A stretch of 64,000 nucleotides of DNA from Streptomyces chumphonensis (GTDB taxonomy: Bacteria; Actinomycetota; Actinomycetes; Streptomycetales; Streptomycetaceae), in assembly GCF_014779715.1 (NCBI RefSeq), contig NZ_JACXYU010000006.1, positions 62,001 to 126,000 on the forward strand. Reading direction: 5' to 3'. The notes under the pieces are model-generated. The model was not told the DNA's origin, ran no database searches, and was given only the letters and a program-made list of their open reading frames with translations. Numbering within the stretch: the first letter of the stretch is position 1; each line of letters starts with the position of its first letter. Position numbers and translations under genes: made by a program. Positions 8,801 through 16,316 of the stretch are shown here, in pieces.

Positions 8801-10011
8801 TCAGCTCTGGCCGGCGAACTTCTCACTGATCGCGGAGAAGACCCCCTCGGCCGAGGCGCCGAGGTAGGGCCCGGCGAGCCAGGTCGCCGGACGCGGGCCG
8901 ATCGAGTTGACGGAGACCAGCTCGGCCTTGCCGTCCGGGCCCGCGACGTACATGCCGCCGCCCGAGGTGCCGCCGGTCATCGTGCACCCGATCCGGTACA
9001 TCGCCGGCTGCCCGGGGTCGACCGTGAGACGGCCGGGCCGGTCGGTGCAGGTGTACATCAGCGCCCCGTCGTAGGGCGGCGCCGCCGGGTAGCCGTAGGA
9101 GCTGAGCCCGGCCAGCTCGTCGGGGCCCGGGGCGTCGAAGTCGATCGCCAGGGCGTTGCCGACGGTCTCCTCCAGCGACTTCCCCGAACCGTCCTCGGGC
9201 TCGACGTGCAGCACGGCGAAGTCCTGCGCCGCCCCGGCGTCGCCGCGCCGCGCGTCACCGCGCTCGATCCAGTAGGACGTCGTCTGGGCCCAGTCGGCCC
9301 ACCACATCCTGTAGGGCGCGACCTCGTGCGACGGCGCTCCGGTCAGCTGCTCCGGCGCGCGGCCCCGGTCGTTGTAGGAGGGCACGAACATGATGTTGCG
9401 GAACCAGCCCGCGTCGCCGCCGCCGTGCACGCAGTGGCCCGCGGTGGCCACCAGGTTGGAGGCGCCCGGGTTGTTCGGGTCCTTGACGACCGTCCCGGAG
9501 CAGACCATCGGACCGCTCGGGGTGTCCATGAACACCTTGCCGACGGGGGCGGCGTGCCGGTGGTAGGGCCGGTCCACCTCGGACGCCTCGACCGCCGCCG
9601 GTGCCGGGTCCGTGCCGGTCCGCGCGGAGGCGGCGGCCAGCTCCTCCTCGCTGAGCTCCTTGCGGTGGTCCTCCGCCTTCCGCATGCGGTCGCTGTCCCA
9701 CAGGTCCTCGACGTAGGGGTTGACGAAGTCCTGCGCGTCGCGGAGCCAGCCGTCCTCGTCCCAGTCCTCCCAGCCGCCCTTCTTCCAGCCCTCCAGATCC
9801 TTCAGGGCGTCGGGCAGGTCGGCCGGCAGCTCGTCGGGCAGGCCGAGGCCCGGTCCTTCTCGCCGTCCCCGGCGTCGGGCGACGCGGAGACACCGGCCCC
9901 GGCGTCGGGGTCCACGTCGTCGGGGCCGCAGGCCGTGGCGGTCAGGGCGAGCGCGGCCAGGGCGGCCGTCAGCGCGAGGGCGGGACGGCGGGCCGTGCGT
10001 GCAGCGGGCAT
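8801..10011 (-). CDS. trypsin-like serine protease lipoprotein, frameshifted
   Basis: A tandem paralogue of the next gene. The catalytic domain is complete: His (VATAGHC), Asp (DFAVLHVEP) and Ser (GGTSGGG). The N-terminal signal peptide with lipobox-like TATAC starts at 10011 but lies in a different frame from the body. The two frames meet near 9849-9855, at a GACCGGG run (reverse strand), and one extra base there would give GEKDPGLGLPDEL, matching the intact paralogue. Either a real one-base deletion has silenced or altered the gene, or this is a sequencing error in a G/C run. In its own frame the body stays open to 10039, but that N-terminus is Arg/Pro-rich shadow sequence. Confidence 0.75.
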
Positions 10012-10081
10012 GCGGAGTTCTCCTCGGAACTCGGGACATCGGCAGGCGGAACGTGACGTCGGGCGGAGCGCGACGTCAGAA

Positions 10082-10121
10082 GGCGCGGGCGGGGTGCACG
10101 GGAGCGCACCCCGCCCGCGCC
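10082..10121 (-). terminator. terminator of the second trypsin-like gene
   Basis: A perfect 16-bp GC stem (10082-10097 with 10106-10121) and 8-nt loop lie 44 bp past the stop of the gene at 10165-11370. Confidence 0.8.
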
Positions 10122-10164
10122 GATCGGTCCGGCGTCGGCACCGCGTCGCGGCGCCGGCGGACGG

Positions 10165-11370
10165 CTAGGAGCTGAGCGAGTCGAAGACGGCCTTGGCCTC
10201 CGGGCCGAGCCGCGGACCGGCCAGCCACGTCGCCGTGAGCGGGCCGATGGACGTCACCGAGTAGAGCTGGTCCTCGCCGTCGGGCCCCGGGGCCACCCAG
10301 CCACCGCCGGAGGAACCGCCGGTCATCGTGCAGCCGACGCGGTACATCGTGGGCTGCTCGGCGTCGATCGTGAGCCGGCCGGCCGCGCCCGTGCAGCTGA
10401 ACATGGAGCTGCCGTCGAACGGCGGTGCCGCGGGGTACCCGCGCACGGTGAGCTCGGGCAACGTGCTGACCTGCGGGAGGCTGAAGTTGACCGCCACGGC
10501 CGAACCGACCGTCTCCTCCAGCGAGGTCTCGCTGCCGCCCTCCTCGGGGCTGACCTTCAGCACGGCGAAGTCCTGCTGGGCACCCGCCCCACCGCGCTCG
10601 GCGCCGGCGCTGCGCCAGTGCTCGGTCGTGGCGGCCTCACCGGCCCACCAGATGCCGTGCGGGAGGACGTCCTCCTCGGGGGCGGTCTCCAGCTGCTCGG
10701 CGGGCAGGCCCTTGTGGTTGAAGCCCGGCACGAAGACGACGTTGCGGAACCAGCCCTTGCCCTCACCGCCGTGCACGCAGTGTCCGGCGGTGGCGACGAG
10801 GTCGGACTTCCCGGGGTTCGCCGGGTCCTCGACCACCGTCGCGGAGCAGACCATCTGGCCCTGCGGCGTGTCCATGAACACCTTGCCGTAGGGCGCGGCC
10901 CCGTCGGTGTAGGGCGTCGGGACGTCGGCGGCCTCCACCACCGCGGGCTCGGGGTCGGTGGCTCCCTCGTCCTCGGTCGCGCCCTCCCCGTCGCCGTCCG
11001 GGGTGCCGTCGATCTCCTCCTCGTCGACCTCGCGCTCCGGCTCCTCCGCGTCCTTCATCCGCTCGCGGTCCCAGAGGTCCTCGATGATCGGGTTGATGAA
11101 GTCCTTGGCGTCACCGAGCCAGCCGTCGGGCTCCCAGTTGTCCCACTCGCCCTCCTTCCACCGCTTCAGGTCGTCCAGGGAGAAGGGCAGGTCCTTGGGC
11201 AGCCCCAGATCGTTGCTTCCGGAATCGGCGGCCTCGGAGGCGGCCGGCTTCGCGTCGCTGTCCGGTGCCTCGTCGGGACCGCATGCGGTGGCGGTCACCG
11301 TCAGAACGGTGACGGCGGCGACCGCCGCCAGCGCCGTACGGCGCCGTGCGGTCGTGCGCGTGGACGACAT
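10165..11370 (-). CDS. trypsin-like serine protease lipoprotein
   Basis: A 401-aa exported S1/V8-type peptidase. The signal peptide has a hydrophobic core and ends in a lipobox-like TATAC. An acidic, Trp-rich N-terminal region (about residues 50-150: repeated LKRW, WDNWEPDGW, PIIEDLWDRER) comes before the protease domain with His (VATAGHC), Asp (DFAVLKVSP) and Ser (GGSSGGG). There is no Asp six residues before the Ser, so trypsin specificity is not implied. The acidic region is shared with the downstream paralogue and could be a pro-domain or protein-binding arm. Function is unknown. Confidence 0.85.
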   Translation of the reverse strand: MSSTRTTARRRTALAAVAAVTVLTVTATACGPDEAPDSDAKPAASEAADSGSNDLGLPKDLPFSLDDLKRWKEGEWDNWEPDGWLGDAKDFINPIIEDLWDRERMKDAEEPEREVDEEEIDGTPDGDGEGATEDEGATDPEPAVVEAADVPTPYTDGAAPYGKVFMDTPQGQMVCSATVVEDPANPGKSDLVATAGHCVHGGEGKGWFRNVVFVPGFNHKGLPAEQLETAPEEDVLPHGIWWAGEAATTEHWRSAGAERGGAGAQQDFAVLKVSPEEGGSETSLEETVGSAVAVNFSLPQVSTLPELTVRGYPAAPPFDGSSMFSCTGAAGRLTIDAEQPTMYRVGCTMTGGSSGGGWVAPGPDGEDQLYSVTSIGPLTATWLAGPRLGPEAKAVFDSLSS

Positions 11371-11417
11371 GGAACGAACTCCCCCTGAACTGGTTCACCT
11401 TGCGTGTGGCTTGTCAT

Positions 11418-11438
11418 GCACCCCGCCGAACGGGGTGC
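11418..11438. repeat. inverted repeat in the divergent protease/siderophore spacer
   Basis: GCACCCCG-CCGAA-CGGGGTGC is a perfect 8-bp palindrome with a 5-nt spacer, 48 bp ahead of the protease start and 158 bp ahead of the siderophore operon. It could be an operator or an RNA hairpin. No iron-box match is visible in this 225-bp spacer. Confidence 0.45.
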
Positions 11439-11595
11439 CCCCCAACTATGCAGGTGCCGCCTACGACGGCCGCTGCCGGGTCGGCGGTTCCCCACGGCCG
11501 CGGAAAGGATCTTGCCGCCGACCGTGATCGGACGGCGGTCGCGTCGTTACGCCATACGGGCTGCGCAGCGGTTCCCGCACGCTCAGGGAGGTTTT

Positions 11596-13542
11596 GTGAA
11601 CGCAACGGCCGGTTCCGAGGAGTCCCCCGACGGGGACGGCGCCCCCGTCCCGCAGCGCCTCGCCCGCCTGCTCGACGACCCGACCGTCCCCCGCCAGGCA
11701 CGCCGCGCCGCTCGCCCGGGCCCGTCCGGGCTCGCGGCCACGACGGACGCCGCCGATCCGGCCGATCCCGCCGCCGACCCTCTCGACGCCGCCGACGCCC
11801 ACCGCGCCGCCGACGCGGCCGGGGCGGAGAACCTCCTCCGCTGCTGGGTACGGGAGACGGGCCGAGCGGCACCGCCACCCGGCCGCCCCCTGCACGTCCC
11901 CCTGCCGGGCAGCGGCACCGCCCTCCAGGTGCCCGTGCGGTACTGGTCCCCGACGGGCTGGCACCGCTTCGGCCCGGTGCGTCTCGACTCCGCCCCGGCG
12001 GACGCCGCCCCCCTCGACGCCGTCACCCTCGCCGGCCTCCTCGCCCGCGAGGCCGCGCACCAGGCGGGAACCCCGGGGGAGAGCAGCGACCTGTCCGCCC
12101 GCGTCGCCGACTCCGTGCGGCAGACGGCACGGTTCCTGGCGGCCCGTCGCGCCCGGCCCGGGCCGCCCGCCGGGGCTGATCCGTTCCTCGCGGCGGAGCA
12201 GGCCCTCGTGTTCGGCCACCCGGCGCACCCGGCGCCCAAGAGCCGGGAGGGGTTCGGCGACGAGGAGACGGAGTGGTACTCGCCCGAGCTTCACGGAAGC
12301 TTCCCCCTGCACTGGTTCGCCGTCCACCACACCGCCCTGGCCTGCGACTCGGCGTGGACGGAGCGCGGCCGGGCACGGACGGCCGCCGAGCTCGCCTCCC
12401 GACTCGCACCGGACCTTCCGCTGCCCGCCGGGACCGTCGCCCTGCCGCTGCACCCCTGGCAGGCCCGCACCGTCCGCGGTCGCCCGTCCGTGGCCGCGCT
12501 GTTCGACGCCGGTCTGCTCCACGACCTCGGGCCGCACGGCGGGCGGTGGCACCCGACGTCGTCGATCCGCACCGTCGCCCGTCCGGGGGAGCCGATGATG
12601 CTCAAGCTCTCCCTGGCCGTCCGCGTCACCAACTCCCGGCGGGAGAACCTCCGCAAGGAACTGCATCGCGGTGTGGAGGTGCACCGGCTGCTGCGCAGTG
12701 GACTGGGCGAGCGTTGGCGGGCCGTCCACCCCTGCTTCGACATCGTGCGCGACCCGGCCTGGCTCGGTGTCGACGACGCCGACGGCACGCCCGTGCCGGG
12801 GCTGGACACCGTCTTCCGGCACAACCCCTTCCGGCCCGACAACGACGCCGTCTGCCTGGCCTCGCTCACCTCGCCCCGCCCGTGGCCGGACACCGCCGGG
12901 CACCCGACCCGCTCGCGGCTGGCCGACGTCGTGCGGCGCCTGGCGTCGGCCACCGGCCGGCGGACGCGGGCCGTGGCGGCCGAGTGGTTCCTGCGCTACC
13001 TGGACGCGGTCGTCGCCCCCGTCCTGTGGCTCGACGCGCACGCGGGCATCGCGCTGGAGGCCCATCAGCAGAACACCGTCGTGCTGCTCGACCCCGACGG
13101 CTGGCCCGTCGGCGGCCGCTACCGGGACAACCAGGGCTACTACTTCCGCGCCTCGCACCGGGCCGCGCTCCAGGCGCTGGTGCCGGGTGTGGGGGAGGAG
13201 AGCGACTCCTTCGTGCCCGACGCGGTCACCGACGAGCGCTTCGCCTACTACCTGGGCATCAACCACGTACTCGGACTCATCGGCGCCTTCGGCTCCCAGG
13301 TCGGCGTCGACGAGGCCATGCTCCTGGCCGCCTTCCGGCGCTTCCTCGACGCGCACGCCACGCGGGGCGGCGACGTGCCGACGTCCCCGCTGGCCGCTCT
13401 CCTCCTCGACGCGCCGTCGCTGCGCTGCAAGGCCAACCTGCTGACCCGGCTGCACGGGCTCGACGAGCTCGTCGGCCCGGTGGACACCCAGTCCGTCTAC
13501 GTCAGCGTCCCCAACCCGCTCGCCGTCCACCCGCCGCAGTGA
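11596..13542 (+). CDS. IucA/IucC-family NRPS-independent siderophore synthetase 1
   Basis: A 648-aa adenylating synthetase that condenses a polycarboxylic acid (citrate or succinyl derivative) with an amine or alcohol to build a siderophore. Family motifs are present: HPWQ at His286, the HPTSSIRTV and KLSLAVRVTNSRREN nucleotide-binding segments, and EAHQQN around His490. The first 100 residues are Ala/Asp-rich and variable. GTG at 11596 follows AGGGAGG at 4 nt. It is the first gene of a three-gene operon, 26 bp before the acyltransferase gene. The exact substrate class cannot be assigned by eye. Confidence 0.92.
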   Translation: MNATAGSEESPDGDGAPVPQRLARLLDDPTVPRQARRAARPGPSGLAATTDAADPADPAADPLDAADAHRAADAAGAENLLRCWVRETGRAAPPPGRPLHVPLPGSGTALQVPVRYWSPTGWHRFGPVRLDSAPADAAPLDAVTLAGLLAREAAHQAGTPGESSDLSARVADSVRQTARFLAARRARPGPPAGADPFLAAEQALVFGHPAHPAPKSREGFGDEETEWYSPELHGSFPLHWFAVHHTALACDSAWTERGRARTAAELASRLAPDLPLPAGTVALPLHPWQARTVRGRPSVAALFDAGLLHDLGPHGGRWHPTSSIRTVARPGEPMMLKLSLAVRVTNSRRENLRKELHRGVEVHRLLRSGLGERWRAVHPCFDIVRDPAWLGVDDADGTPVPGLDTVFRHNPFRPDNDAVCLASLTSPRPWPDTAGHPTRSRLADVVRRLASATGRRTRAVAAEWFLRYLDAVVAPVLWLDAHAGIALEAHQQNTVVLLDPDGWPVGGRYRDNQGYYFRASHRAALQALVPGVGEESDSFVPDAVTDERFAYYLGINHVLGLIGAFGSQVGVDEAMLLAAFRRFLDAHATRGGDVPTSPLAALLLDAPSLRCKANLLTRLHGLDELVGPVDTQSVYVSVPNPLAVHPPQ

Positions 13543-13568
13543 CCCGCGAGCCGGAAGGAAGCGCCGCC

Positions 13569-14348
13569 GTGCCGACCCCCGACCCCGCCACCGAACAGGC
13601 CGACGTGTTCGGCGGACCCGGAGGTCCGGCCGAGGACGACACCCTCGACCTGGAGCTGCCGCCCGAACTCCGTACCGGCCCGGCCGGGCCAGCCGGGCCT
13701 CCCGGGTCTCCCTGGTCTCCCGGGTCTCCCGGGTCTCCCGGGTTCGAGGGTCCCGTGCCGGACGCCGCGCCCGGCACCGACCTGGTGGGCGCCGTCGACC
13801 GCTGGCGGGCCGCCCGCGGGTCCTTCGGCACCTTCCAACTCGTCCCCGTCCGGCTCGAACGCGACCTGACGCTCGTCACGGCCTGGATGAACGACCCGGC
13901 CGTCGCCGCCTTCTGGGCCCTCGCCGGGGACGAGGACGTCACCGCGAAGCACCTCCGCCCGCAACTGGAGGGCGACGGGCGCAGCGTCCCGTGCCTCGGC
14001 GTGCTGGACGGCGTCCCGATGAGCTACTGGGAGATCTACCGCGCCGACCTCGACCCGCTGGCCCGCTACTTCCCCACCCTTCCCCACGACACCGGCCTGC
14101 ACGTACTGATCGGTCCGGCGGACCGGCGCGGCCGCGGCCTCGGCGCGGCGCTGTTGGGGGCGGTGTCCGAGCTGGTCCTGACGCACCGTCCGGCCTGCCG
14201 TCGCGTGCTCGCCGAACCCGACGTCCGCAACGCCGTGTCCGTCAGCGCCTTCCTGCGGGCCGGCTACCGGCGCGCGGCGGAGGTCGACCTGCCGGACAAA
14301 CGTGCGGCCGTCGTCGTCCGCGAACGGGGAGGGATTCCGGCGCTCTGA
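13569..14348 (+). CDS. GNAT acyltransferase of siderophore biosynthesis (IucB/AlcB-like)
   Basis: A 259-aa acyltransferase. The C-terminal 175 residues form the siderophore-type GNAT domain (MNDPAVAAFWAL, an SYWEIYRAD core, acyl-CoA loop DRRGRGLGAALL, EPDVRN). Such enzymes acylate an N-hydroxylated amine before condensation by the synthetases. The N-terminal 80 residues are Pro/Gly/Ser-rich and contain a collagen-like GxP repeat. GTG at 13569 has GGAAGGAA 8 nt upstream. It lies between the two synthetase genes. Confidence 0.88.
   Translation: MPTPDPATEQADVFGGPGGPAEDDTLDLELPPELRTGPAGPAGPPGSPWSPGSPGSPGFEGPVPDAAPGTDLVGAVDRWRAARGSFGTFQLVPVRLERDLTLVTAWMNDPAVAAFWALAGDEDVTAKHLRPQLEGDGRSVPCLGVLDGVPMSYWEIYRADLDPLARYFPTLPHDTGLHVLIGPADRRGRGLGAALLGAVSELVLTHRPACRRVLAEPDVRNAVSVSAFLRAGYRRAAEVDLPDKRAAVVVRERGGIPAL
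13701..13745 (+). repeat. 9-bp tandem repeat inside the GNAT gene
   Basis: About five tandem copies of CCCGGGTCT (with single-base variants) encode a Pro-Gly-Ser/Pro-Trp-Ser repeat in the acyltransferase N-terminus. The in-frame 9-nt unit can change copy number without a frameshift. Confidence 0.85.
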
Positions 14349-14498
14349 GGTCGACCGGCCTCCCCACCGGCACCTCGGTGCCGGCCGCGACACCGCACGT
14401 CGTTCCCCGTGGTCCGCCCGTGCGCCCGCCGTCCCCGGCGGCGTCCGGACCGGACCGGAGAACCGTCCCGTTCGGCTCCGCACCTGAGGAGAACGCCC

Positions 14499-16262
14499 TT
14501 GCAGACGTCATCCACCGAGCCCGCCACGCCCTGGCACACCGCGTCCCGGAAGCTGTTCGCCAAACTACTCGGCGAATTCGCCTACGAGGGGATCCTCGTG
14601 CCGGAACGCGACGGCGCCGCATCCGCCACCGGCCGGTACCGGGTGGCCGTCCCCGACGGGACGGTCCACCGCTTCCGCGCGCGGCGCGGCGCCTACGGCC
14701 ACTGGCGCGTCGATCCCGACAGCATCACCCCGCACGCCGACCCGCTGGTCTTCCTCACCGCCGCCCACGACGTGCCGCTCGGGCTCGCGGGAGACACGCT
14801 CGGCCACCTGCTCCGGGAGCTGACCGCCACGCTCAGCGCCGACGTCCGGCTCGCCGCGACGGCGCTGTCCGTCCCGGACCTCGCCGACCTGGGCTACGCC
14901 GAGTTGGAGGGCCATCTCACCGGCCACCCCTGGCTGGTCGCCAACAAGGGCCGGCTCGGCCTGTCCCACACCGACAGCGGTCGGTGGACGCCCGAGGCCC
15001 GCGCCGCGACCCGCCTGCCCTGGCTCGCCGTGCACCGCAGCCTCGCCCGCTACCGGGGCACCGCCGCGCTCGGCGACGCCGCGCGCCTCTACGGCCAGGA
15101 GCTCTCCACCGCGACCCGGGAGGTCTTCGCCGCCACCGTCGCCGCACGCGGACGACGCCCCGAGGAGTACCTGTGGCTCCCCGTGCACCCCTGGCAGTGG
15201 GACGAGACGATCGCGCCGCTGTTCGCCCCCCAGCTCGCCGACGGCACCCTCATACCGCTGCCCGAGGACGAGGACCTGCGACTGCCCCAGCAGTCGGTGC
15301 GCACGTTCCTCAACGTCAGCCGACCGCAGGCCCGCACCGTCAAACTGCCGCTGTCCGTGCTCAACACGCTGGTGTGGCGCGGACTGCCCACCGAACGCAC
15401 CCTCGCCGCCCCGGCCGTCACGTCCTGGATCCACGGTATGCGGGACGCCGATCCGTTCCTGCGCGACGAGACGCGCGTCGTCCTGCTCGGCGAGGTCGCC
15501 TCGGTGACGGTCGAGCACCCGCTCTACGACCGGCTCCCCGGCGTCCCCTACCAGTACCGGGAACTGCTCGGCTGCATCTGGCGCGAGCCGTTGGGCCCCC
15601 ACCTCGCGGCCGGGGAACGCGCCCGCAGCCTCGCCGCACTGCTCCACACCGACCCGGCGGGCCGGGCGCTCACCGCCGAACTGGTCCGCCGGTCCGGGCT
15701 CGCCCCCCGGGTGTGGCTGCGCCACCTCTTCGAGGCGCTCCTACCGCCGCTCCTGCACTTCCTCTACCGCTACGGCACCGTCTTCTCCCCGCACGGCGAG
15801 AACAGCATCGTCGTCTTCGACGCGCACGAGGTGCCGGTGCGGCTGGCCGTGAAGGACTTCGTCGACGACGTCAACCTCAGCGACGAAGCGCTCCCCGAAC
15901 TGGCCGACCTGCCGCCCACCGTCCGCACCACCCTGCTGACCGAGCCGGCGGACTTCCTCACCCAGTTCATCCACAGCGGCCTGTTCGTCGGCGTCTTCCG
16001 CTACCTCGCGCCCCTGTGCGCGGAGGGACTCGGCGTGCCGGAGGCGGAGTTCTGGGCCCTCGTCCGCGAGACCGTCCTGGCCCACCAGCGGCGCTTCCCG
16101 GAACTGAAACCCCGCTTCGCGCTCTTCGACCTCCTCACGCCGCGCATCGACCGCCTGTGCCTGAACCGCAACCGGCTGTACGCGGACGGCTACCGCGACC
16201 GCGCCGGACGTCCGCACGCCGTGGTCGACGGCACGGTCCCCAACCCGCTCCACGCCGGGTAG
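14499..16262 (+). CDS. IucA/IucC-family NRPS-independent siderophore synthetase 2
   Basis: A 587-aa second synthetase, only distantly similar to the first. Seen are HPWQ at His230, QQSVRTFLN and KLPLSVLNT in the ATP-binding part, and SPHGEN at His432. Start is a rare TTG at 14499, supported by GAGGAG 7 nt upstream. It follows the acyltransferase by 150 bp with no gene between. Two synthetases suggest two different condensations, for example unsymmetrical acylation of one citrate or a condensation plus chain extension. Confidence 0.92.
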   Translation: MQTSSTEPATPWHTASRKLFAKLLGEFAYEGILVPERDGAASATGRYRVAVPDGTVHRFRARRGAYGHWRVDPDSITPHADPLVFLTAAHDVPLGLAGDTLGHLLRELTATLSADVRLAATALSVPDLADLGYAELEGHLTGHPWLVANKGRLGLSHTDSGRWTPEARAATRLPWLAVHRSLARYRGTAALGDAARLYGQELSTATREVFAATVAARGRRPEEYLWLPVHPWQWDETIAPLFAPQLADGTLIPLPEDEDLRLPQQSVRTFLNVSRPQARTVKLPLSVLNTLVWRGLPTERTLAAPAVTSWIHGMRDADPFLRDETRVVLLGEVASVTVEHPLYDRLPGVPYQYRELLGCIWREPLGPHLAAGERARSLAALLHTDPAGRALTAELVRRSGLAPRVWLRHLFEALLPPLLHFLYRYGTVFSPHGENSIVVFDAHEVPVRLAVKDFVDDVNLSDEALPELADLPPTVRTTLLTEPADFLTQFIHSGLFVGVFRYLAPLCAEGLGVPEAEFWALVRETVLAHQRRFPELKPRFALFDLLTPRIDRLCLNRNRLYADGYRDRAGRPHAVVDGTVPNPLHAG

Positions 16263-16301
16263 CGGCCGGGCGTCCCGTGCCCGGGTGTCAGAGGCACCAC
16301 G

Positions 16302-16307
16302 TAGGGT
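16302..16307 (+). promoter_or_regulatory. candidate -10 of dinG
   Basis: TAGGGT ends 9 nt before the dinG ATG and no Shine-Dalgarno is present, suggesting a leaderless or nearly leaderless mRNA. Confidence 0.4.
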
Positions 16308-16316
16308 TGCTCGCCT

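Noticed and set aside
11371..11595. Iron box ahead of the siderophore operon
   Set aside because: Searched for TTAGG/CCTAA half-sites on both strands and found none close to consensus.
11596..16262. Naming the siderophore product as aerobactin or desferrioxamine
   Set aside because: The gene set lacks the lysine monooxygenase and decarboxylase of those pathways and the synthetase type cannot be settled by eye.
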